Notes under the pieces: model-generated
Seen by the model: the letters and a program-made list of their open reading frames with translations, nothing else
The model's database searches: none
Told to the model about the DNA's origin: nothing
In this document: positions 1 through 11,500 of the stretch, one piece after another
Layout of the letters: each line of letters opens with the position of its first letter
Position numbering within the stretch: position 1 is the first letter of the stretch
Position numbers and translations under genes: made by a program
NCBI RefSeq assembly: GCF_035083965.1
Contig: NC_089724.1
Location: forward strand, 21,294,474-21,358,473
Origin: Branchiostoma lanceolatum
Taxonomy: Eukaryota > Chordata > Leptocardii > Amphioxiformes > Branchiostomatidae
Direction of reading: 5' to 3'
DNA: 64,000 nt

Positions 1-64
1 CATGATGGATTAGCCAAAATGAAACTTAAAAGACTATCTTAATTTCATGTTTCGTTGACAAAAG

Positions 65-2419
65 ATGTTTCTTTTGTCTCTAGCTGCTTTCTCAATGCTA
101 GAAGTACTTTGGAAAATATTTACAGGATGTAAGTTACTAAGTGGAAGATATTTTAGTGGGGAAAGCAGGAAGTATGAAACCATTCATAGCAATGTTGAAA
201 AACAAATTAAAGCATACTTGCACAGACGTTTGTACCTTGTGTTTCCTAATATAAGATTTTGCATTGTCAGGTTGACCAAGATCAAGAGAGGGCATTCTAA
301 GGACACAATGCGGTCAACCAATCTACAGATAAGGGTGTGTTTTGCGGCTGTGGTGTCCATAGGATTCCTCTCTGCAGTTGTCTACATCTCTGCTGTCATG
401 AGCCCAAGTTCTAATCACCATGACGACAGGAGTGACGTTGCAACAGCTGCCCGTCAGTCAATCAGAACAATCCATCCTGGTACAGAAGCTGATAATGGAC
501 AAGACAAAGCTCAAAATGTTCATGAGGACAACCATAGCAAAGAAACTGAAGAGCAGCCTGTTTGCAAATACCCTGACCTGAAGATGAGCAATCCTGAAAT
601 CAACCACCTGTTTTTTGACCAGTCTCATCTGCACTGTGGGGGACGACCTACCGACTACCTCACTTACCTAGACAGGGACACTGACAACGGTAAAGCTGTC
701 ATCAGGCTGAACTCCTCCGCTCTACTTCCTGGACAGAAACTAGTCAGCTGTAGGTACATCAAGATGGACTATCTAACGGATTGGGAGGACAACACCATAA
801 TCATCCACACAAAAAACTTCCAGGACAACAATGAGACCTTGGATTTTCCCTTTGAGCATGAGTTTGCCCGGGTAATCTGTCATTATGAGACAGAGATCTT
901 CAGTGGGACTGGGACTGAGGTGGTAGTAAAACAGCATAACAATATGTTCCAGCAGGTGAAGAAGAACCCCACAGTAGAGAGAAGGGTTAAACAGTTGTAT
1001 GATTCAGGTCGGACAAAGGAAGCGTTGGGAGGTGGTCTGAACGTACTCATGGTGGGCGTGGACTCCACCTCTAGGATGAACTTCATGCGCAAACTGCCAA
1101 AAACTTTCCAATACTTTACAGAGACACTACAGGGGTATGTCCTGAAGGGGTATCATGTGATAGGAGATGGCACGACTGCTCAATTCATTGGAATGTTTAC
1201 AGGGTTTCTGGAGGATGAGTTGCCAAATACTAAGAGAGGTACGGCAAACGCAACTCTCTGTGATGTCTTTCCATTGATCTGGAGGAAGTATAAGAGGAAG
1301 GGCTATGTGACAATGTTTGGGGAGGATGAAGCTTGGACAGGGACTTTTCAGTACCGCACAACTGGATTCTCATACCAACCTACCGACCACTACATGCGGC
1401 CCTTCTGGCTTGCTATAGAACACCTGCCGGGATATAGGTACTATGGACAGTTCTGTGTTGGTGCTACACCCAAACATCACTACACCTTCCAGTACATGCA
1501 AGACTTTGTGGATAAATACAACCAATCTCTCAAGTTTGCCAGTGCATTTCACTCCCAACTCAGCCATGACAGCGTGAACTTGGTACAAGCTGCTGACCAG
1601 GACATCCTGGACCTCCTCAGCTCCTGGAATGACAAGGGTTACCTCGACAACACTGTCCTGATCGTGTTTGCCGACCATGGAGCTCGTTATGGAGAGATCA
1701 GGCAGTTCCTTCAGGGTCGGCTTGAGGAGAGGCTGCCATTCTTTGGAATTGCAATCCCCAAGTGGATCAAACAGAAACATCCAGAAATTGCAGAAAACCT
1801 GTGCAAGAATCAAGAACGTCTCACGACAGCGTTTGACTTCCACAAGATGCTACAGCACATTCTGGACTACCCGGGCAATCCCTCTAATTTCCAGGGACAC
1901 GGAATCAGTCTGTTCCAGGAGATCCCACTAAACAGGACGTGTGAGGACGCCAAGATTGCTGACCACTGGTGCACGTGCCTGCAGACCATCTCCATGAGCA
2001 CAAGTAACGATTTTGTCAGAGCATCAGCAAAATACTTGGTCTCTCATATAAACAGCTTAACTTTACCTCATCGAAACAACTGCATGGAACTTACCCTGAA
2101 AAATATTACTCATGCCGAGATAATCAAACCAAACAAAAGGCTGCTGCAATTCCAAGAAAGCACACTTCAATTCCACGAGGCCAAATTTGGCAACATGCTT
2201 CGTCTTCCCTTCATCGATTTCATGCTCACCGTGGAAACCGAGCCAAACGGAGGGATGTACGAGGCTTCCGTGAGGAAATGGTTGAAACGTAACCACACGG
2301 AGGTGATGGCAGACATCAGTCGAATCAACAGGTATGGGGACCATCCCAAGTGCATCCGGGACAAGTTCCCGCGGCTGAGGAAGTACTGCTACTGCAGGGA
2401 GTTTTTCCAACCAACGTAG
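65..2419 (+). CDS. DUF229-family type II membrane protein (alkaline-phosphatase-like fold)
   Basis: The single open frame runs 65-2419, but the likely start is the in-frame ATG at 308, giving 703 residues. That start places a hydrophobic anchor (about residues 8-30, VCFAAVVSIGFLSAVVYISA) next to the N-terminus, as expected for a type II membrane protein, and an acceptor-like site (TTGCATTGTCAG) lies just upstream near 270, so the upstream codons are probably intronic. After a polar stem comes the DUF229 (PF02995) domain: GVDSTSRMNF near residue 250 resembles the nucleophile/metal segment of the alkaline phosphatase superfamily, followed by MFGEDEAWTGTFQY and VLIVFADHGARYGE near 455. Several N-glycosylation sequons fit a lumenal or extracellular domain. 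The substrate is unknown. A poly(A) signal AATAAA lies at 2514-2519, right against an integrin exon on the other strand. The family call is firm; the start is inferred. Confidence 0.88.
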   Translation: MFLLSLAAFSMLEVLWKIFTGCKLLSGRYFSGESRKYETIHSNVEKQIKAYLHRRLYLVFPNIRFCIVRLTKIKRGHSKDTMRSTNLQIRVCFAAVVSIGFLSAVVYISAVMSPSSNHHDDRSDVATAARQSIRTIHPGTEADNGQDKAQNVHEDNHSKETEEQPVCKYPDLKMSNPEINHLFFDQSHLHCGGRPTDYLTYLDRDTDNGKAVIRLNSSALLPGQKLVSCRYIKMDYLTDWEDNTIIIHTKNFQDNNETLDFPFEHEFARVICHYETEIFSGTGTEVVVKQHNNMFQQVKKNPTVERRVKQLYDSGRTKEALGGGLNVLMVGVDSTSRMNFMRKLPKTFQYFTETLQGYVLKGYHVIGDGTTAQFIGMFTGFLEDELPNTKRGTANATLCDVFPLIWRKYKRKGYVTMFGEDEAWTGTFQYRTTGFSYQPTDHYMRPFWLAIEHLPGYRYYGQFCVGATPKHHYTFQYMQDFVDKYNQSLKFASAFHSQLSHDSVNLVQAADQDILDLLSSWNDKGYLDNTVLIVFADHGARYGEIRQFLQGRLEERLPFFGIAIPKWIKQKHPEIAENLCKNQERLTTAFDFHKMLQHILDYPGNPSNFQGHGISLFQEIPLNRTCEDAKIADHWCTCLQTISMSTSNDFVRASAKYLVSHINSLTLPHRNNCMELTLKNITHAEIIKPNKRLLQFQESTLQFHEAKFGNMLRLPFIDFMLTVETEPNGGMYEASVRKWLKRNHTEVMADISRINRYGDHPKCIRDKFPRLRKYCYCREFFQPT

Positions 2420-2513
2420 GGAGACTGTTTCAAGTGTGAAGACTACAATTTTCTTATCCCAAACTTTTCATGCATAGTTTATTACTTCATGAATCTGATT
2501 AGCTTAGGTAGAA

Positions 2514-2519
2514 AATAAA
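2514..2519 (+). terminator. AATAAA polyadenylation signal of the DUF229 gene
   Basis: AATAAA lies 95 bases after the stop codon. Cleavage 10-30 bases further would end the transcript inside or beside the antisense integrin exon at 2532-2636. Confidence 0.6.
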
Positions 2520-2531
2520 AATTGAATTTAC

Positions 2532-5500
2532 CAGGTGTAGTTTTTGCCACCCAGGTCACATCTGATGTCAGGATCAGGTGTAGGTGGATCGAGTGACAAG
2601 GATGCGTTCACTTGGTATGGAACCAGTGGACGAGACCTGAAACACCAAACAACACCAGTGAAAATTCTACCTCTGAGAAAGCAAAGTCAAAACATTTGAT
2701 ATCTACTTGTAGAACAGGATTAAGTTTAAAGACAGCAGAAGCTAAGGCTTGGGATCCTGCTGTATGGAGGAACCTGATGGAGAAGAGCCTTAAAGGGACT
2801 AGGCACTTAGGCAGGATATAGAACATACATGTACCGGTAGCAGCTGTTATGATTGGTAATTGGTGTGCAGGCATATTCTCATTGTGATCATCACTCAACG
2901 GTAGAAATGACAAACCATTTAACCAGATTACATGTCATTTGTATGTCACCAAGTAACAAGTTAAATATATTTTGGCTAAAAACGGAGAGCTGTTGCTCAG
3001 TTTTCCTTGAATAAGGGCAGATTTTGAATAGTAGGAGTAAGATGTGCTTACTGTAGGATGTGCACCGATTCAGTTCCATAAGATCCCACTACGAGGTCAG
3101 GCCATCTGTTGTCATCAACATCCACATCACCCAACAACGACCAACCAAAACTGGCCATGCTGGGCAGTCCTACATCCTCAGCACTGATTCTCTGCAAAAA
3201 AAATGATATTCTATCAATCACGATACTATCAGTCACAAAGATTAAAAAACCGTTTGAAGCTAATTGTTCTCAACATGTCACTGTGATTTACTGTTAAAGA
3301 TGTAAATTATGGTTTTATCAGAGCTAAATAAGAAGAGTACAGAAGAACATGTAATTTCAAAATGCCAAAAAGTATAAAATCTGATATTTGCCAAAAAAGT
3401 ACAGTTCTCTATCTTAAACTTCATATCATGCTATTATATGTATATAGTATCTAGGAGTTAGCCAGAAAAGAGTGAAAGCAATCGATATCCCACCTGCACA
3501 TGATGATCCTTCAGTCCACTCCTGCTGCCATGATAGATATAAACGGCACCACCTCCCTCATTTGGGGCCCCAACAGCAATGTCTAACAATCAAATGAGTA
3601 TCAAAATAAAAATATTAACCCTGTATCCCAAGTAAGGCTTCTGGTTCTGGTAAGTATAGTGTTAAAGCAACTGATACAGAGTAACATCAGACCTTTTGCA
3701 CAAATATGTATCCGTTAATATCTTTAGTAAGAATTTAAGTAGTATGGTAATACTTTACAAAATGTACCTGTGAAGCCATCCCCATTGAGATCCCCCGCTG
3801 ATGACAATGACAGTCCAAACTGCGAGGCAGGCGGCCCAGTCAGCATGGTCACCAGCTGTAAAGGGGACTGGGAGGGGGAGACACACCATATCATCAACAT
3901 GGTAATTAGGGAGAAGTCATTAACCCTATCATGTAATGACAATGCCAAGTTTCCATTCATCCAGAAACATTCTTTCTGTTTCTTATTTCCTCCACTTTAA
4001 ACTGAACATGGAGGCCAGCATGGAGAGAGTCAAGTTCATCTGTCCAGCGTGTCTTACCTTGTCTCTTGTGCTGTACAAATACACAGCTCCGCCTACTCCC
4101 TTGTCCATGTAGACAGGCGCTCCCACAAGCAGATCTGTCACCCTGTTGAAAAGAGAAATATATCAACACTCAAATATACATAACGTTAGTGCCTTATCTA
4201 ATTAATGATGTCTTTGGGTTTAACAAAATTAAGGAACTTAAAGCTGAAAATAAACAACTCTACAGGAATGGCAAACTTCTTGGCCAGCAACAACTGCAGT
4301 TAATACTTCCAAACAAAACATGTCACTGGAGTAGCTTGCAAGTGTATTTTGATTGAAAACAATGCAGTACTATACTGTGCTAAATTACCCATTATTCGTG
4401 AGGTCCAGTGCCACCATACTGTAGCCAAACCCCGAGGCCAGTTGAGTCCCCTTGAGTGTGTTTGTAGGTTCCAAGGCACCACTGCTGCTTTCTTGCTTCG
4501 TCTGGAAGAACACGACTGCCCCGCGGTGCTGATGTCGGGGTGCACCTGCCGCAATGTACTCCACACCGTCCCCGAAGAACTTCCCAGCAGCCAATGAGAA
4601 GCCTGCAAGGGATGTATTACATCAGTTTTGTCATTCATATAGTCATAAAAGCAATCAATGCTTTTCACCCTTATTCTCAATTTTCCACCCCATCAATAAT
4701 GTTACATTCGTCAATGAAGGTTAGACATCCTGCTAATGTCACTGACAAAAAGTAGTGGATGCTACTTGAAACGTCTTACCATTTCCAAATCCCTACAACG
4801 TTACAAGGAAAATGGGGCAAACTTACCAATGTAGCTATCATGTGGCTGTTTCACTGTCCCATCTTCCGGCCAGGGGTCCCATGTTTCTGGATGGCCTGCA
4901 GTCTGGTAGCTGCCAGTATATGTGGACAATGTCCCTGATAGGAAAAAATTAAAGTGAAGAAATAAATTGTTTAAGTCCTATATCTGAACAGTTTTAAAAA
5001 AAAGATCATCATATAGATACTACCCTACTCTCTGCACTTCCAAGTTATAATTTCATAGGTTACAAAAACACTAAGTCTTGCAAGTGTTGAAATTTAGTGA
5101 TGACCCTTTACCTATAGACCTGTTATCATACATGCTGATTTTGAAAATAATTTTGGGCATAAACTAATGGCAAAGAGCCACTGTCCGAGTGCCATCCCCA
5201 AAATGTAAATATAAGTTTACAAAAGCAAACTGATCAACCACGCTTTATATTTCTGCCTGTCAAAAAAGCAAAAAGCAAACGGTTCAAAATCTAATACCTG
5301 TCCAGTCATAGCCTCCGGGTGCTCCTAGTACAAGCTGTGAACCATTCTGGAAAAAAAAATGTAACAGTTATAAGAACACTTTTTTTAATGAAGGCATGTT
5401 AAAATGGTTTTACAATGTATTAGAAATTGCTTGACAGGTATGTGACTGTCAGTAGCTCCGCTTAGAAACTTTTCAGTTATGACAAAATGCCAACTACAGT

Positions 5501-8500
5501 GAGAGTAAGACAGCTATTTACTGTTACGTTATGTATGTACAACATTTTTATGAATCAGACTGTACAAAATATCCCTGCACTTCAGATACATTCCAACAGG
5601 AGACGTCATAGTTACGTTACCACTATCGGTCCATGGTGCGGACACGTCCAGTATGGGTTTTAAAAAAAGGTGCTTACCTGTGTGTAGACCGCGGCTAGAC
5701 CTGCCTGGCACTTCCCGTAGGTGTAGTCCCCACCCTCATTGATCTGATGACCCAGGGGGTGGGTCACGGTGCTGGGCTGGTCCCCGAGACATGGCATCCG
5801 TCTGAAACATTCACACAGGGGTTTTTAACCTTTTTAATGAATTTTACACCTGTATGATTGCATGCGATTTTCTTGACGGCAAGATCAAATTATCCGTGTT
5901 TGACTTAAATAGCATATTAACATGCAATCTAATGGGGTTTTTTTCCAATGTAACGCTACATTCATCAACATAAGCCTCACGATGAATACAATGAAAAACG
6001 TCATAAGAGAACATGTCTATTCATCTTAGAAAACATGCAGTTAACGTCAAAACAGTGGATACGTTGGAAAAAATATTTAAAGAAATTAAAAGGTATCAAT
6101 ATTGAAATATCTTACTTTTGTACCGTGTCCGTTTTTAGGCTGGCGTCCATCTCGTAACAGATCCCGTTGAGGATCGTGTAGCGACGGAAGTAAGCGTTTT
6201 TCCACATTGGACCGCAAACCTAGGGATGAACATCATAATTTCACATTTCACGTACGTAGTGTTAGCGTCAGCGTAGACGTAGGCTTGGCACTAGTGCGGT
6301 AAGAAAATACAATTCCACTGTTTCGGTGTATCGGTGTGTCGTGTCTTTAGATTTAAGATTTGTCACTTTTCTGAATCACCGGGTTCTTTGGTAGACACTT
6401 AACTTTTACTATCTGAATCGATAATAACTCGTAAGATGTTCTGTACAAATCCTCTCCCGGGTACGTACCACCACCCTGCCCTGGTGGGTCAGGACGGTAG
6501 CGCCCAGCCACATGTCGTTCTTGTTGTCCCTGTACTTGATTTCCACCATCCGCTTGGTGCCACTGCGAGAACCTATTTTGTGTGGTACAAACGGGAGACT
6601 ACGATTAAAACATAACTTCTGAAAGGGTTTACTACACACCTGTAGCTGCACTACAAATGATTTCCGCTAGGGATACATAAAAATGGCCAAGCGAGAGGAC
6701 GTAAGTTCCGTAATTAAGCAATCAGGCAGTGAAGGCAAAATGTGCGTAACCTTGAAGTTGAAAGGCCGGCCCTGAGCTATGTGACCTGGACCATATGACC
6801 CATTCCCAGCAAATAGGGCGTAACGTAAACTATGGCCCTGCAATTGGCTGTGGGCATTTTCAAGTTTCTTCACATCACGGAGGTTTTCCTATGACTCCGC
6901 GTGTCTCTTGATTATACTTATAGACTAAGGATGTTTTGACACATCCAGTCATCAGCAGTATGTTTACTGTGAGCGTGCGTGGGATGTAATCAAAGGAAAA
7001 TTTGATCAGCTGAAGTCGCTTTCTTCATGCGCAGGTCTCTTAGAAACGACAGGAAATTGGCCAATTGGATGAACGGGGTTCGAACACCTGAGCACACTGG
7101 GCAGTGCGGATTGGAGGGACCCTGTTTTAATTAAGCAATCTTGTCAGCTTAAAATCAGGACTTCAATAGCTCCGCCTCCCGTGCAAATATGAGGATAGGT
7201 CTGAATATACAAATAGACCAGGTTTACTGGCAGTTACAGTCATTTCATCACTGACCACCAAGGCAGTTTGTGGGGGTTTCAGAGGGTTTGTGGGGGGCTC
7301 ATAATCTCCAAGCAGATCCACGCCGGGCGCGAAAATCGTAGTATGCTAGCCAGAGAGGGTCCAGTCATCCAGAGAAGGTTCAACAGCCCGGATGACTGGA
7401 CCCTCTCTGGCTAGCATACTACGATTTTCGCGCCCGGCGTGGATCTGCTTGGAGATTAGGGGGCTCAGTGGTGGCCAACTGTTGGACATAAAAAAACAAG
7501 GGGTACTTCAGAAACTTAATTTTTTTTTTTACAAAGTCTAAGTTATTGCCATGTTTAAAAACTCTCCTACAGCAAAGCCGGGCAAGAACTTATCACAAAA
7601 TGTTGCATTCGTGCGTGCGTGATGCGTGCCCGGATCCTTAGCTGTCTTGTCCGGCCTTATCACGAGCGGACATTTTGCTCTGCCTGCTTCTAGTCTGTTC
7701 CGTTTAGCTGATGACTCGAGGTCTCGTGTCCTTCATCTAAGAAGGGATTCAGATAGCCCCCTTCTCAGAAATCAGCTCGTTAAAAGGACAATGGCGCTTT
7801 TCTATCGGGTCAGGAACAAAGTGCTGCTGGGCTTACTACCACCTGTTATTACGGCGCATCTTGGAACCATTTGCTGGTAAATTTGATGTATCTGTGGCTC
7901 AAATTGGGTAGAAGTAATTCCTAAATGCAATGGTGAAAACGAGATTCTGCCCATGGCCATAAGTTTCAGCTGTAGATAAACGACCATGTTACAGATAGGA
8001 ACACAAACTTTATTTCTGTACCATTTTCCTTTTATCTAGATTTGTGTTGCACATCCTACATACGAGTAAAACTTTTCCAACTGTCTAGATGCCCCAAGGC
8101 ACATGTTGAACCTTCTTTGTATGTCGAATTAAAACATGCTTCGTCCTTTAGTACTGTTTCCCCCGAAAACAAATCTTATTCTTACAATTTTTGAAGTATG
8201 TCTGTCATATAATATTCTAATATAACGTTAAGCTCGAATAGAGGAGAGTTAGTTAAAGGATGTTCAGTGGCAGTGCGACCTATTCTTGTGAAGTTAAGAC
8301 ACAGGGACTTCCAAGGTCAACTCTCAATACCATGCCCCCATCAGTGCTGCGCGACTATAATCCATTCATCCATCATTTCCCCCAAACCCTGTCATTTATT
8401 TCCCGCCCAAATGATGTGTGGTTCTGTAGAAGACCGACCTTCTGTGTCCACCACGACTTGGCTGCAGTTGTGCGCGTCCAGAGGACACTGGTACAGCGCG

Positions 8501-11500
8501 CCGGGTCGCTCCAGGTCAGGGGCGTGGGTCCAGTTAGCGCGGGGGGCTCCGACCAGCAGGCTGTAGGACACAGGTAGTAAAGAAATATATCAAAGACCAA
8601 ACGACTAAACAAAAAAATCTAACTAACTGATGGATTACATAATTGATTATCCGATCGAATAGGACCTGGGGAGTAAACATGCCACTGTAACGTAACGTGA
8701 GTCAGTATTAACGTTATACATGTCATAGTTGTAGTTGAAGTGTGTGAATGAGGGGGAGATGTAGAGAAAAAGATGGTCTCGAGTCTAAATGAAACTTTAA
8801 TAAATAGAAAGAGGACGTGGTACTCATTGTCTAAACAACACACCCGTGCGGTGCACAAACAATCATTCATCCGTATCTAATAACTCTCCTTTTTTGGTTC
8901 CACAGATATTTGCATTTTACCCTCCTTGGTGTTAACACAAGATATAAATCACTTTAATATAGCGGCAGGAACATATTGCGGTTGGGGGAAAATAGAGTAG
9001 TTCACGGCACTTAATTTTAACGGTGGGAGCAAACATTACTGTCTCAAATATTAGTGATCAAATATTAGCGATAATGAAATTTTAGCTGTTGACTTGTGAC
9101 CGTTACCAAGGACGTCCGGATTGCTGTAGCCTCACGAAGCTTTCCACGAAATCGTCTTCCGGGAGGGACGTAAAACGGGGGTCCCGTGCTCGAGGAGGTG
9201 CCTCGAACACGTTAAACAGCCTCATTACCCTACACATTGGGTACCTGCCTGTGGCACTGGCTGCAAATACACCTGATATTATTATTATTATTTATTATTT
9301 AAATCAGCTAAAATTAAGTTACAGTTAACAAATCAAGAATTACAGTAGTAGCATTGAACTCTTGTCTTGGGGCTATAGAAAAACATCTTCAACACTTTAC
9401 TCCAGAAAACAGTCCTGTGTTCACAAAACCGGAGGCGGACCCAGCCGACCCAGAAGATAAAGCACTTGGCTGCAGCCCTTTTCAATTACAGCCCGTGTCG
9501 CCGTCCCAGTTGATTTAGGTGCAACTGTCCGTGTGGCGAAGCCTGTAATAATGTGGGGTGAGCGATGTGACCAGACACGGGAAGCTGACAGGTCTGCACA
9601 GATAACAACTCCGTAGGTTGTCAATGGCGCCATAATGAAGGGTTGGAGGGGATCGTGTTGGCAGAAGCCACAAAAGTTCATACCACAGGCAAAGGAGGTT
9701 CTCTAGCAGTGTATACAAACAGACTAAACAGTTTTGAATATATGCATAAAAGTATTATCTCAAATTCAGTTAGCTGTTGGTTGTGCCTATCGACTGAAAC
9801 TTCTCCATTCAGTCTACCGATCCTTACAAATGATGATACGTTATGTTTTCTTCCACAAACGACTAAAGACTGAAAAATTGAACATTAGTTATAGATAAAC
9901 GAAAGGAAAAGAAAAGATGTAGGACATATGAAAAGATAGCTGTTCCTTGACGACAGAGACATTGTATACAAACAAATTTCATCTTCAGAAGGATGTTGCA
10001 AGTATGGACGGTCCCCAATTACCACACATCTCAAGGCGGTGGATTATGTTCGGGCGATAGGAGACCACGGACAGTGCTGTAGGGTTTACAGGACATCACA
10101 GGTGGGCGGGGGTCGCGGTACAGAGGTGTCATCACAATTTGTCCAATTTTAGAGGCGAGAACTCAAACAGAAGCTTCTTCTCGGTAGCCTCGAAATACAG
10201 TCATTAGACTGCAGAGCTAAGCATTTTTCCGGTCATAAAGAAATTCATCGACAGCTAGAGGACTAAACCTTTCGGACCTCTGCATGACGTAGCAGGCCAG
10301 CTAGGGAAGTATGCAGCCTCCGTTGCAGGCCTTCCCACTAGCGTTTTACCAGCAATTTTTTTCAATTTTTTTTGGGGGGGGCGTATCTGCTTCAGCCCCC
10401 GTATCTGCTTGGGATCGTGGTAATCGCTGTTCGCTTTAATCCTTCCACACAGCGATTACCACGATCCCAAGCAGATACGGGGCCCAAGCAGATACGGGGG
10501 CTCAAGCAGATACGCCCCCCCCCCCCCCCAAAAAAAGTAAAAAAATCGCTAGTAAAATGCTAGTGGGAACGGAGTCGGAGGCTAGGAAGTATGGGACATG
10601 AATTCGTTTCAAAAAGGTACAGCAGGAAAAAAGTGAGAAAACTTATTGGCTTAATGACAAGTGACAGGGCCATTCACAGACAATTCAGGATTGCAACTGT
10701 GTTTGCTGCAAATGCACTTTAATTTCGGTTGTGACCGAGAAGTGCAAAGTTCTCTAAGAGCTAGAGACACATATCTTATCAAGTGGTAACCGTGGTATTA
10801 CGGTGACAATTGATATTTGCTTGAAGCTCTTTTGAAAGCTCTATTTACAGAGGGTGTAACTCCCGTGGAATTGAAATGAAGAGAAGAATTGATAAAAGAA
10901 AAGAAGATAATATCAAAAACTCTTTCTGGAAGACTATACCATGACGAGAAAGTACAGTCAGAGCTGCTTGTCACCAACAACTAGCATGCCGCCTTTCAAC
11001 ACACATACCAGTGCGCGCAGAAAGGTAACTTAGTTATCAGAGAGGACTTCACTCTTCGCCGGTGGATTCATCGCTATGCTCCGTAGTCACGGCCAGTAAA
11101 CTATTGTAGATCTGGAGCGGAAGTATCTGTATAAGATAGCGCTTTCTCTGTCGATGTTTTTTTTGCACGTGAATAAGGAAGGTAGTGTTTTGTAGGGTGT
11201 CTGGGTTAGAAACCCTCACACTGTGAAGACACGTGGTGCCGACCGAGAGGTCAGCCTCCGGATGTAGTTGTCAGAATCGAAATGGGTTGGTCTTTTCGAA
11301 ATATTTTTCAGACGTTGATAATCCGTGCGCACCTTCAGCTGGGACACGTGCCCACTGCAGAATGACCATCGAGTCTTGCTTAGCAGCTGTGTTGTCCTAC
11401 TTTTCTTCAACAAAATGTCACTCCCCTCTGGGTTCGCTTTAATTTATTGGACCGGTAACTGATACGGCGTAGTTACGTTGTAATTGGCTTTTTGTGGTAT

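Noticed and set aside
1370..1843. 157-codon minus-strand ORF
   Set aside because: Shadow of the DUF229 coding sequence.
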